Assembly: GCA_963788965.1 (NCBI GenBank)
Contig: CAWBIK010000006.1
Span: forward strand, 1-64,000
Direction of reading: 5' to 3'
From: QHXQ01 sp963788965
GTDB taxonomy: Bacteria > Acidobacteriota > Blastocatellia > Pyrinomonadales > Pyrinomonadaceae
Length of the DNA stretch: 64,000 nt
Shown here in pieces: positions 13,576 through 20,998 of this stretch; positions within the stretch are counted from its first letter, which is position 1; each line of letters begins with the position of its first letter. Under the pieces are notes generated by a model. That model was not told the DNA's origin. It made no database searches and worked only from the letters and a program-made list of their open reading frames with translations. The position numbers and the translations under genes are program-made.

Positions 13576-14490
13576 TTAACTGCCGACGGGGACGATCACG
13601 TCGAGGTTGCAGTCGGCGAGGGCGCTGCGCATGCGTACTTGGCAGAGTAGGGTTTCGAGATAGCAGGTGAGGCTGCTAAGCACGGTGGCTAACTCGAAGT
13701 GGCTTTGCGCGGCGCGTAGTTCGGTGATGAAGCTTTCGTACTCGTCCCAATCGCGGTACATCAAGTGGCACATGCTCTCGTCGCGGAACAGCAGGAGACG
13801 TGCGAGCAGGAGCGAGATGGCGCGCTGGTCGTTCGTCGCTTCGACGTGGCGCGCGAGTTGGAGCAGTTGTTCGAGTTCGCGGTAGAGCTTGAGCGATTGC
13901 TGGCGGCGCAACGCGAAGTCGTCGAAGAGTTCTTCGCCGGTCACGTTCGGATCGAAGACCTGTGCCAGCACGATCAAGGATTGCTGCATGGCGTTGCGCA
14001 GCAGCCCGTGCGCGTGTTCGAGCCGGGCGCGGATCAGCGAACTGTTCGGCAGTTCGTCCAAGCCCACCAACTCGACCTCGAAGACGCGCTTCAATTCGTG
14101 CCCGACCGCGTAGCCCACGCCGTCGAGTGCGCCCGCGAGTACTTCGTCGCCGCGCGCCAAACGCCACGCGTCGCCCTCGATGAAATTGACGAGCGAGCGC
14201 GTCTCCGATTGCAGCCGCAGGAAGACGGACATCGTGGCCACGAGCAGACGCTCCTGCCGCACCTTGTCTTCGATCAACTGCAAGTAGCCGAGCAGGCGCG
14301 TCAGGTCGCCGAAGATGCGTTGCATCATGGCGTGGCGCGGGTCGGTGTCGGGCATGCGCGCGAGTACGGCGGCCAGCGGCTCAGGGAACAGCGGCGCGTG
14401 CGGCGCGATGCATTGCGGCGGCGCTTCCGTCGGGAGGCTGTGGGCTTGCGTCTGGGTGGGCCGGTTTGTGGGGGCGAGGTCGCTGCTCAT
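13576..14490 (-). CDS. 304-aa helical protein of unknown function
   Basis: Not recognised. After a Pro/Gln-rich low-complexity N-terminus (residues 1-40) the protein is almost entirely amphipathic helix with heptad-like Leu spacing (LTRLLGYLQLIEDKVRQERL, LEQLLQLARHVEA), no signal peptide and no membrane segment. It is probably cytosolic or a scaffold. Upstream lies a 370-base gap without a gene. Confidence 0.7.
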   Translation of the reverse strand: MSSDLAPTNRPTQTQAHSLPTEAPPQCIAPHAPLFPEPLAAVLARMPDTDPRHAMMQRIFGDLTRLLGYLQLIEDKVRQERLLVATMSVFLRLQSETRSLVNFIEGDAWRLARGDEVLAGALDGVGYAVGHELKRVFEVELVGLDELPNSSLIRARLEHAHGLLRNAMQQSLIVLAQVFDPNVTGEELFDDFALRRQQSLKLYRELEQLLQLARHVEATNDQRAISLLLARLLLFRDESMCHLMYRDWDEYESFITELRAAQSHFELATVLSSLTCYLETLLCQVRMRSALADCNLDVIVPVGS

Positions 14491-14859
14491 AAGCTGTCGG
14501 CTCCGGCAAAGAGAATGTGCGGGCGCGGGGAGTGTGACGCGGGGCGGGTTCGGTCATGTCGGGCCTCGCGCGCGCCCGCGCGCAAACTGTTTCAAACGCC
14601 GTGCCAACTGGTGCGTCTGCGCGCAGGTCAGTAAAAAGCGGGTAAAATGGACAGAAAGCAGGGCGACCAGAGTGCGTGCAAACTGTTTTGACCGATAAAG
14701 CGGTCGCTTTGACCTGTCAGTCTGACGGCCACGGCGGCGACGCTGACAGAGCAGGGCAGCAATCGCAACAGGTCTGTTAACAATATTTGTTAGTATGCCG
14801 AAATCGCATGCGCGCCCGAATATAGGCAGCGCAGCGGACGAGCGAAAGGAGCAATAGCA
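14491..14859. other. Intergenic region between divergent genes
   Basis: A divergent promoter region for the helical-protein gene and the pirin gene. An AT-richer patch with TTAACAATATTTGTTA near 14777 could hold an operator. Nothing else is recognised. Confidence 0.4.
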
Positions 14860-15558
14860 ATGATTTCATTACGCCGGGCGGCCGAGCGCGGTCACTTCGA
14901 CTTCGGTTGGCTCGACACTTATCACACGTTCTCATTCGGCGACTACTACGACCCGCGCTTCATGGGCTTCCGCGACCTGCGCGTGATCAACGAGGATCGC
15001 GTCCAGCCGGGGCACGGCTTCCCGACGCACGGCCATCGTGACATGGAGATCATCACCTACGTGCTGCATGGCGGCCTCGCACACAAGGACAGCATGGGCA
15101 ACGGCTCGGTCATCGTTCCCGGCGAGGTGCAACGCATGAGCGCCGGCACGGGCGTGCGGCATAGCGAATCGAACCATGCGGCCGACGATGTTGTCCACCT
15201 GTTGCAAATCTGGATCATGCCGAGCGTCGCGGGCAGCGCGCCGGGTTACGAGCAGAAGTTCTTCGCCGACGAAGAGAAGCGCGGGCGGCTGCGGCTGATC
15301 GCGTCGCCGGACGGCAGCTACGGTTCTGTGACCGTGCAGCAGGACGCGCGCCTCTACGCCGCGTTGCTCGACGAAGGCGCGGAAGTGCGCCACGAGTTGC
15401 CCGTGGGCCGGCACGCGTGGTTACAGGTGGCACGCGGCGCGGTCGAGTTGAACGGGCAACAACTTCAACAGGGCGACGGCGCGGCGGTCAGCGACGAGGC
15501 ACAGTTGACGATCAAAGCTGAACGCGCGGCCGAAGTTTTGTTGTTCGATCTGGCGTGA
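14860..15558 (+). CDS. Pirin-family protein (YhhW-like)
   Basis: A bicupin of the pirin family, metal-binding and often quercetin 2,3-dioxygenase-like. It has the typical start RGHFDFGWLDTYHTFSFG, the metal-binding GFPTHGHRDMEIITYVL and GTGVRHSE, then a C-terminal cupin (residues about 150-232). The ATG follows AAAGGAG at good spacing. The length of 232 aa is typical. It stands alone, between divergent and convergent neighbours. Confidence 0.92.
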   Translation: MISLRRAAERGHFDFGWLDTYHTFSFGDYYDPRFMGFRDLRVINEDRVQPGHGFPTHGHRDMEIITYVLHGGLAHKDSMGNGSVIVPGEVQRMSAGTGVRHSESNHAADDVVHLLQIWIMPSVAGSAPGYEQKFFADEEKRGRLRLIASPDGSYGSVTVQQDARLYAALLDEGAEVRHELPVGRHAWLQVARGAVELNGQQLQQGDGAAVSDEAQLTIKAERAAEVLLFDLA

Positions 15559-15581
15559 GTGTGGCAGGGACTTTTAACCGC

Positions 15582-15627
15582 AAAGACACGAAGACCCTAA
15601 GAATGATCTTAGGGTCTTCGTGTCTTG
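15582..15627. terminator. Bidirectional terminator hairpin between convergent genes
   Basis: AAGACACGAAGACCCTAAGA is exactly complemented by TCTTAGGGTCTTCGTGTCTT with a short loop, between the stops of the pirin gene (+) and the sigma factor (-). Confidence 0.7.
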
Positions 15628-15639
15628 GCTAATTCTTAT

Positions 15640-16308
15640 TCAGCGCAAGCGGCGTTGCTTGAGCAGACCGCGCAGCTTCATCCGCGCCTTGTGGAGTTGC
15701 GACTTGCTCGTCCCGACCGAGCAGCCCAACAGCCGTGCGATCTCTTCATGCTCGTGCCCTTCGACATCATGCAGCAGGAAGACCGAGCGATAACCCGGCG
15801 GCAACTTGGCGATGGCGCGCTCAAGCGCGATGCGGTCGATGACCGGCATCTGGTTCGGGTTCTCCGTCCCTTGCACGATCTGCACGGGCATGTCGCCCTC
15901 GTCCGTCGTCTTCTCTAAGCGCACGCCTTTCTTCCGAAAGTGCATCAAGACTTGATTGACCGTCAGACGATGCAGCCACGTGGTAAAGGCCGACTCGCCA
16001 CGGAACGAGCCGATCTTGCGATAGAGTTGAATGAAGGCTTCCTGCGCCAAGTCTTCCGCCTCGGCCACGTTGCCGGTCATGCGCAAACAGAGCGCGTAGA
16101 CGCGGCGATGGTGGCGTTCGTACAAATCCTCGAAGGCGGGCATGTCGCCTGCGGCGGCGCGTTGCGCCAGCAAGTAATCGGGCGCGGGCGCTTGCGGCTC
16201 GGCAGCGGCAGTTTCGGCTTTGTGCCAGAGTGGGAAGCTTGTGGCGTCTGCGGTCATGCTCGTCAATAGAGCAAGCCCAGTGCCACCCGATATGGCGGTA
16301 AAGTCCAA
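15640..16308 (-). CDS. ECF-type RNA polymerase sigma factor
   Basis: Directs RNA polymerase to a specific promoter set. Region 2 is at about residues 58-125 (YERHHRRVYALCLRM, DLAQEAFIQLYRKIGSFRGE, FTTWLHRLTVNQVL) and region 4 at about residues 160-215 (LPPGYRSVFLLHDVEGHEH, EEIARLLGCSVGTSKSQLHK). The start is either 16308 or the internal Met at 16257. No anti-sigma gene adjoins it. Confidence 0.93.
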   Translation of the reverse strand: MDFTAISGGTGLALLTSMTADATSFPLWHKAETAAAEPQAPAPDYLLAQRAAAGDMPAFEDLYERHHRRVYALCLRMTGNVAEAEDLAQEAFIQLYRKIGSFRGESAFTTWLHRLTVNQVLMHFRKKGVRLEKTTDEGDMPVQIVQGTENPNQMPVIDRIALERAIAKLPPGYRSVFLLHDVEGHEHEEIARLLGCSVGTSKSQLHKARMKLRGLLKQRRLR

Positions 16309-16400
16309 CTAAAACAGCCTAAAATTACTGCTCAGGCGCGGCGGGAAACCATATCGGGCACGCTCAGACGAAAGCGTGTAACGACGATTGTGAGCAAAGA

Positions 16401-16904
16401 TTAGATGACAGAGGGGCGGGGCAGGGGTTGTCTGTCATAAAAGGTGGCGCGCAGGTCGGCGGCGAGCGGTCGCGTCTCTGTCGGCGTGAAGCCGTGCAGG
16501 AAGTCGGCGGGCATGAACGTGTCGGCCGCCGTGATCGTCTCCGGCACTTCGGTCACGATCCAGCGGTCGATCTCCGGCCCGAATGCACGATAGACCTGCG
16601 CGCCGCCAATCACATACAGGTCGCACGCGAGATAAGCACGCAACGCCAGCACTTCCTGTTCGGCGCGCAACACGAGCACGCTCGGCTGCGGCTCTGCCAG
16701 CGTCTTCGTGCGACTCAGCACGATGTTCAGACGGCGCGGCAGAGGTCGTCCCAGAGACTGCCACGTGCGCCAGCCCATGACGCAAGCGTGACCCGTCGTC
16801 TGCTCTTTGAAGAACTTCAAATCGGCCGTGTGATGCCACGGCACACGGCCGTCTTTGCCGATTGCGCCGTGCCGATCAACTGCGACGATGCCGATGATGG
16901 CCAT
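16401..16904 (-). CDS. folA: Dihydrofolate reductase
   Basis: Reduces dihydrofolate to tetrahydrofolate, recycling the product of thymidylate synthase. Signatures: GIVAVDRHGAIGKDGRVPWH at the N-terminus, then CVMGWRTWQSLGRPLP, NIVLSR and YVIGGAQVYRAF. The start at 16904 (MAIIGIVAV) is preferred over a Met 13 codons upstream. It lies just downstream of the host thyA 3' remnant, so thyA and folA were an operon before the mobile element split thyA. folA may now depend on an element-borne outward promoter. Confidence 0.95.
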   Translation of the reverse strand: MAIIGIVAVDRHGAIGKDGRVPWHHTADLKFFKEQTTGHACVMGWRTWQSLGRPLPRRLNIVLSRTKTLAEPQPSVLVLRAEQEVLALRAYLACDLYVIGGAQVYRAFGPEIDRWIVTEVPETITAADTFMPADFLHGFTPTETRPLAADLRATFYDRQPLPRPSVI

Positions 16905-16962
16905 AAAAAAGGATGTGCGGCTCCGAAGTTCTTTAGCCAACACAACGACCGCGCTCTTGTCT

Positions 16963-17261
16963 TCAGACCGCCACGGGGGCCGCGATCTTGCCGTGCGACT
17001 TGTAGCCGACGAGGTTCACATGCTCGTAGCTCATGCTGAGCAGACCGGCCAGCCCACGTAGCGGCTCGCCCGGTTCGGCGATCTCAAGGCGCGGCAACGG
17101 CAGCGGCTCACGCGCCAACAACTCGCGCACCTGCTCGACGTGGTTCTGATAGATGTGATAATCGCCAAGCGTATAAATGAACTCGCCGACTTCGAGGCCG
17201 CAGACGTGCGCGAGCATGTGCGTCAGCAGCGCGTAGGAACTGATGTTGAAGGGCACGCCGA
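16963..17261 (-). pseudogene. thyA: 3' remnant of the host thymidylate synthase gene
   Basis: Encodes the last 98 residues of ThyA, from GVPFNISSYALLTHM through LGDYHIYQNHVEQV to the terminal HGKIAAPVAV. It lacks the catalytic Cys part, which lies at 38384-38935 on the far side of the inserted element. The upstream in-frame codons belong to the element. It cannot make an active enzyme alone. Confidence 0.95.
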
Positions 17262-17265
17262 CAGG

Positions 17266-17282
17266 GTTTTCGGAATAAAAAC
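17266..17282 (+). repeat. Left terminal inverted repeat of the element
   Basis: Contains TTTTCGGAATAAAA, matching the right end (TTTTAGGAATGAAA read inward) at most positions. The repeat is itself roughly palindromic, as expected of a tyrosine-recombinase core site. Confidence 0.7.
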
Positions 17283-17289
17283 TTTGTGC

Positions 17290-17318
17290 ATTACAGTGTG
17301 TGTGTGGGTAAACGCCAA
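17290..17318 (-). promoter_or_regulatory. Outward-facing promoter at the left end
   Basis: On the minus strand TTGGCG (17318-17313) and TGTAAT (17295-17290) are 17 bases apart. The start would be at the very edge of the element, reading into the thyA remnant and folA. In a circular form it would read across the joined ends into the recombinase operon. Confidence 0.4.
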
Positions 17319-17518
17319 GCTTGCGTACTACTCACGGGGATTTTTGTGTAATTCGGATTCATAACATCTACCGTATCCATAAAGTTGAGATTTTAATTAT
17401 AAGTTCAATGGACGATAGTGTAAGTGTATAAATGACTAAATTTTGAAACTATCCCAACTAGATATGTATACTTTAGCGCCAAGCTAAGAAGCACGCTTAA
17501 CAAGTTGGTAGTTGAAGT

Positions 17519-17541
17519 AAGTTTGCCTTCTCCGCAAACTT
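17519..17541. promoter_or_regulatory. Perfect 8-bp hairpin upstream of the lipid-kinase gene
   Basis: AAGTTTGC and GCAAACTT flank the 7-base loop CTTCTCC. It is an operator or RNA hairpin 28 bases before the ATG at 17569. Confidence 0.4.
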
Positions 17542-18405
17542 GTGCTTTCTATAACGTCCAGCAAAATTATGACCTCACTTGTGAAATCTCCTTTTTTCGC
17601 TGTCGTCAATCCGACCGCAGGACATGGCAGGTGCGGTAAATCAGTAGGTATAGTCCTTAACGATCTTTATCATGCTGGCATTGAATTAGAGATAGTCAAG
17701 ACAGAATACCCGGGACACGGAGTAGAATTAGTTAAAGATGCATATCGTTTGGGATATCGGCGTTTTCTTGCCGTTGGGGGAGATGGCACTTCCTGTGAGG
17801 TAGTTAACGGTTTATTCCCTCAACCTCTTACTGACGAACCTCCGACGCTCGCTATCCTCCCTTTAGGAACAGGCAATAACTTTCTAAGAGACTTCACTGA
17901 TAAGGTGTTAGATTATGCTGTAACATCTCTCGTTGATGGTCGTTCACGCCTTTGCGATGTGATGCGTCTACCCACAAAGAAGGAATTATACATTACATTA
18001 ATTTGCTTAGTATTGGCTTTCCTGCCGACGTAACAAATCTCGCAAATCGGAGATTAAAAGCACTCGGTCAACTTGGGTATTGGTTAGGAATCTTGCTTTG
18101 CTTGGTTCGGCTTGAGCAACGCGCTTTTCCTATTCGAGTAGAAGAGCAACAAAGAATTGATCGTCACCCGTGCCTTATGCTCACTTTTAATAATAGTAAG
18201 TTCACAGGGGCCAAAATGATGCTTGCCCCACATGCTAATGTGACAGATGGCCTAGTAGAGATTGTTAGAATAGGACCTATGGGGCGTATTGAATTGATTG
18301 CCAATCTACCTTCTTTACGGAATGGCTCGCATATTACACACCCACTCATCTCACGATGTGCGAGCCGGCGTGTTGAGTTTTATTTAGATGAGCCTATTAA
18401 TACTA

Positions 18406-19240
18406 GGTAATTAGGGAGAAAAGTAACCAGCGTCATAAGCTAAGTACGCATGGTTACAGTGAGATCGAGCCATTTCAGTTGTGCGGCCAACTTTAGCCGA
18501 GGCAGAAAGTGCATCTTCTGCGGCTCGTTCAAGGTCTGCCGCACGGCTCGCCGCTACGTTAAATGTCGGCGTTGTGCCCGGCAGAAATCGCTCGCACAGC
18601 TTCGCCGTGAACTGGAGATCATCAAAGGCTTTTACCAACAAGTGCCAGCCTATCGCTTGGCCATGGACTTGAAGCTGGATCAGAAGACGGTGGCGCGTGT
18701 CTATCAGCACTTGCGCGAATGTCTCTATCACACGGCCGAGCTTGAGGCGGGCAAACTGCGCGGCGAGATCGAACTCGACGAGGCTTACTTCGGTGGTCGG
18801 CGCAAAGGTAAGCGTGGGCGCGGGTCCGCCGGCAAAAGCCTCGTTTTCGGGCTGTTGGAGCGCAAAGGGCGGGTTTACACCAAAGTCGTCGAGCACGTCA
18901 GCGCGGCTGAACTGATGGAGCACATCCGCGCCAAGACGCGGAAAGGCTCGGTCTATTACACGGACAGCTTTCGTGGCTATCAATCGTTGAAGCGGTACGG
19001 TAAGCATCACCAAGTTAATCACTCAAAAGCCTATGTGGACAAGAGAACTAAAAATCACATCAATGGCATCGAAGGTTTTTGGAGTTACGCTAAGCACATC
19101 CTGTATAACTATCGGGGCGTGTCGAAGTATCATTTCCCAATGTACTTGAAAGAGATCGAATACCGGTTCAATCATCGCGGAGAGAATCTGTACAAGCAGT
19201 TCATCAAGCTCTACTTTGGTTACGATTCTCCCTAATTACC
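18406..19240 (+). mobile_element. IS1595-family insertion sequence (835 bp)
   Basis: The ends are inverted repeats beginning GGTAATTAGGGAGAA on both sides, with GTAACCA conserved further in. The flanks are an exact 8-bp duplication, TAATACTA (18398-18405 and 19241-19248), the size typical of IS1595. Its GC-rich codon use resembles the host rather than the element, so it probably jumped in after the element arrived. Confidence 0.93.
18450..19235 (+). CDS. IS1595-family transposase (ISXO2-like)
   Basis: The N-terminal zinc ribbon (CIFCG, CRRC) is followed by a helix-turn-helix (YRLAMDLKLDQKTVARVYQH). The DDE domain starts with ELDEAYFGGRRKGKRGRG, and further acidic or Asn/His motifs are YYTDSFRGY and NHINGIEGFWSYAKHIL. 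The length of 261 aa is normal. The stop lies inside the right inverted repeat. The gene appears intact, so the IS may be active. Confidence 0.92.
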   Translation: MVTVRSSHFSCAANFSRGRKCIFCGSFKVCRTARRYVKCRRCARQKSLAQLRRELEIIKGFYQQVPAYRLAMDLKLDQKTVARVYQHLRECLYHTAELEAGKLRGEIELDEAYFGGRRKGKRGRGSAGKSLVFGLLERKGRVYTKVVEHVSAAELMEHIRAKTRKGSVYYTDSFRGYQSLKRYGKHHQVNHSKAYVDKRTKNHINGIEGFWSYAKHILYNYRGVSKYHFPMYLKEIEYRFNHRGENLYKQFIKLYFGYDSP

Positions 19241-19371
19241 TAATACTATGATAGATGGAGACGTATATAAACTCTATTGTGAAACGCTTGAGGTATTGCC
19301 TTCAGCATTAAGGGTCATCGCATAGGATACCTGCTAGGTTATATTACATTTATCAGTAAACGGCTTTTACT

Positions 19372-20340
19372 TTAACTGCTGGCCTTACGAGAGCGAAGCA
19401 TAATGATAATGCTCAGCATGCCCGTTGCAACGGCGATTGCCAACGAAGCGTTCGCCAATCGCTGCCCAGTGGCCAAAGAATTGACACCCGCGAGTGTCAG
19501 TAAACCAGCTACCGCTGCCGATATAATAGCGACCAATTTTACCTGTCCAAATATATTATGCGGAAGCGAGGTGCCCGACCGTGCTGCAAGAGACCGAATG
19601 CTGTCCGCCGCAAGTTCGCGGCAAATGACAATTAGTCCCATATAGAAATTCGCTGTGCCAGTTACCATTAGAAATGTTACTGAAACCACAGCGAGCATTC
19701 GATCCGCCAATACGTCCAGAACATCACCAAAGTCGCTTATGGAATTTAGCTTCCTAGCAAGATAGCCGTCCAATAAGTCGGTTACGGTAGCGACAATCAG
19801 TACCACCGCGGCTGCGATATAATGCCTGCTAGAATCGGTGCGGACGAGCCATACAAAGGGAACCAAGAGTGCTAAGCGTAAGAAGGTTACAATGTTTGGT
19901 ATCTTAGAATGCTTAATCATTAAGAGCCTTTGTGTTGGAGTTGATGAGGTATCACATTCCAACATTTTAGAATCATCACGTATGGGCTTATCGCCCCTGC
20001 GTGGCAGTTCCTCTGTAGAAATCTCAGCCTTATGAGAATATACGAGGTAATTAAAGTCATTCGAAGTAAGCTTATCCAGTAGTTCAGATCGGAATTGTAA
20101 GTTGGTTTTATGCAATAACAACAGCCTGATTCCGGCGAAAACAAACATCGAGAGAGGGATCACCAATAAAAATATCAGCATCAATATCCTTGCAGGATGG
20201 TTTAGGAGTTGATTCCAAAGTCCATAGAACATCCATGCCTCAATAACCAAGTAGAAAATACATAGTATTGCTCCTACCAGAATTGCCTTCCGCGCATGGA
20301 ATTGTCGTCTCGAATGTAATATCTCGGTTTCATGGGTCAA
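19372..20340 (-). CDS. CDP-alcohol phosphatidyltransferase with an N-terminal membrane extension
   Basis: Family enzymes transfer a phosphatidyl group from CDP-diacylglycerol to an alcohol (as PgsA does), in the membrane. The motif DLLDGYLARKLNSISDFGD followed by VLDVLADRM (residues about 195-222) contains the full D-G-AR-G-D-D signature. About six membrane segments follow or surround it. Unusually, residues 1-140 add two further membrane segments (residues 17-38 and 48-72) and a polar linker before the catalytic domain. The start overlaps the stop of the next gene upstream by 4 bases (ATGA), so the two are co-translated. Confidence 0.88.
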   Translation of the reverse strand: MTHETEILHSRRQFHARKAILVGAILCIFYLVIEAWMFYGLWNQLLNHPARILMLIFLLVIPLSMFVFAGIRLLLLHKTNLQFRSELLDKLTSNDFNYLVYSHKAEISTEELPRRGDKPIRDDSKMLECDTSSTPTQRLLMIKHSKIPNIVTFLRLALLVPFVWLVRTDSSRHYIAAAVVLIVATVTDLLDGYLARKLNSISDFGDVLDVLADRMLAVVSVTFLMVTGTANFYMGLIVICRELAADSIRSLAARSGTSLPHNIFGQVKLVAIISAAVAGLLTLAGVNSLATGQRLANASLAIAVATGMLSIIIMLRSRKASS

Positions 20341-20657
20341 GAGAGACAGTCAGACAACCGAAAAATCTTGTCTTCGATTTTAGCGACTTGTCTGGCAGTC
20401 CTAAGTACATAATAATCCGCATTAAGTGCAAAGCTTAAAATAGTTAGCAAGAGAGGGAAAACGAAAAGTAGGATTAGATCAACAGAAGCTTCTGCCTTCC
20501 ACCCGAGAATGCCTGCTAAGGACGCAATTAGCAAAGGGACAAAAAAGAGCTTTGGCGTATTCACCCTATCTTCAATGTCCTTGCGGAGAGCGTCATACTC
20601 CTTTAAGACAACAGTTATTTGATCTTTCGTATCCACATCGCTTCTCCAGCACCGCAC
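20337..20657 (-). CDS. 106-aa two-helix membrane protein paired with the phosphatidyltransferase
   Basis: Residues 1-32 are a charged helical stretch (DQITVVLKEYDALRKDIEDR). Two hydrophobic segments follow (about 37-51 and 58-78), then a short charged helix. The layout resembles small SLATT-like or regulatory membrane proteins. I do not recognise a named family. Its stop overlaps the start of the phosphatidyltransferase by 4 bases. Confidence 0.72.
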   Translation of the reverse strand: MRCWRSDVDTKDQITVVLKEYDALRKDIEDRVNTPKLFFVPLLIASLAGILGWKAEASVDLILLFVFPLLLTILSFALNADYYVLRTARQVAKIEDKIFRLSDCLS

Positions 20658-20998
20658 ATTTAATGATTACGCGCCAATTGAAAGCTGATGATAGTAGCAT
20701 CCCCTAGTGCTCTCGGTGGATGTCTGCACGCACTGTGTAATTAGCTGCTCTAAACGAGACAGTGCAACGCATTCTGTGGCGTTCGTTGGCTATGTCTCCT
20801 ATTTCGCTGATGTCAGGTAGCGCCCTTAATCTATGTTGCTAGGAATGAGAATGTCCTAACCTTCTTGGTTCGGCTGCACTATACGGGAAACATGGAAAAC
20901 TGGTCTAGCAAAAAGCAAAGTCGTCCTTGTAAGATTCTGTTGTAGGAGGTTCTACAACTTTATTACTTAGCGAAGGTCAATTTAACGACTTTATTCAA
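20658..20998. other. Intergenic region between divergent element genes
   Basis: AT-richer, with no convincing ORF. It should contain the divergent promoters of the membrane pair and of the nuclease gene at 20999. An AGGAGGT-like site near 20946 is too far from the nuclease start to be its ribosome site. Confidence 0.4.

Larger units (their letters stand above)
17569..19325 (+). pseudogene. Diacylglycerol-kinase-like (YegS/BmrU type) gene, frameshifted and IS-interrupted
   Basis: Family enzymes phosphorylate diacylglycerol or related lipids. N-terminal signatures are VVNPTAGHG, then VGGDGTSCEVVNGLF and ILPLGTGNNFLRDF. A -1-type shift near 17985-18000 is needed to continue into HYINLLSIGFPADVTNLANR and the C-terminal half. 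The IS1595-family element splits the end: translation across its target duplication gives PINT-MIDGDVYKLYCET and then LEVLPSALRVIA before the stop at 19325. It is inactive as read. A CDP-alcohol phosphatidyltransferase gene converges on it, hinting at a lipid-related cargo. Confidence 0.85.

Noticed and set aside
16963..17256. A short independent gene with a GTG start at 17256
   Set aside because: It is the in-frame 3' end of host thyA; the apparent start codon is an internal Val codon.
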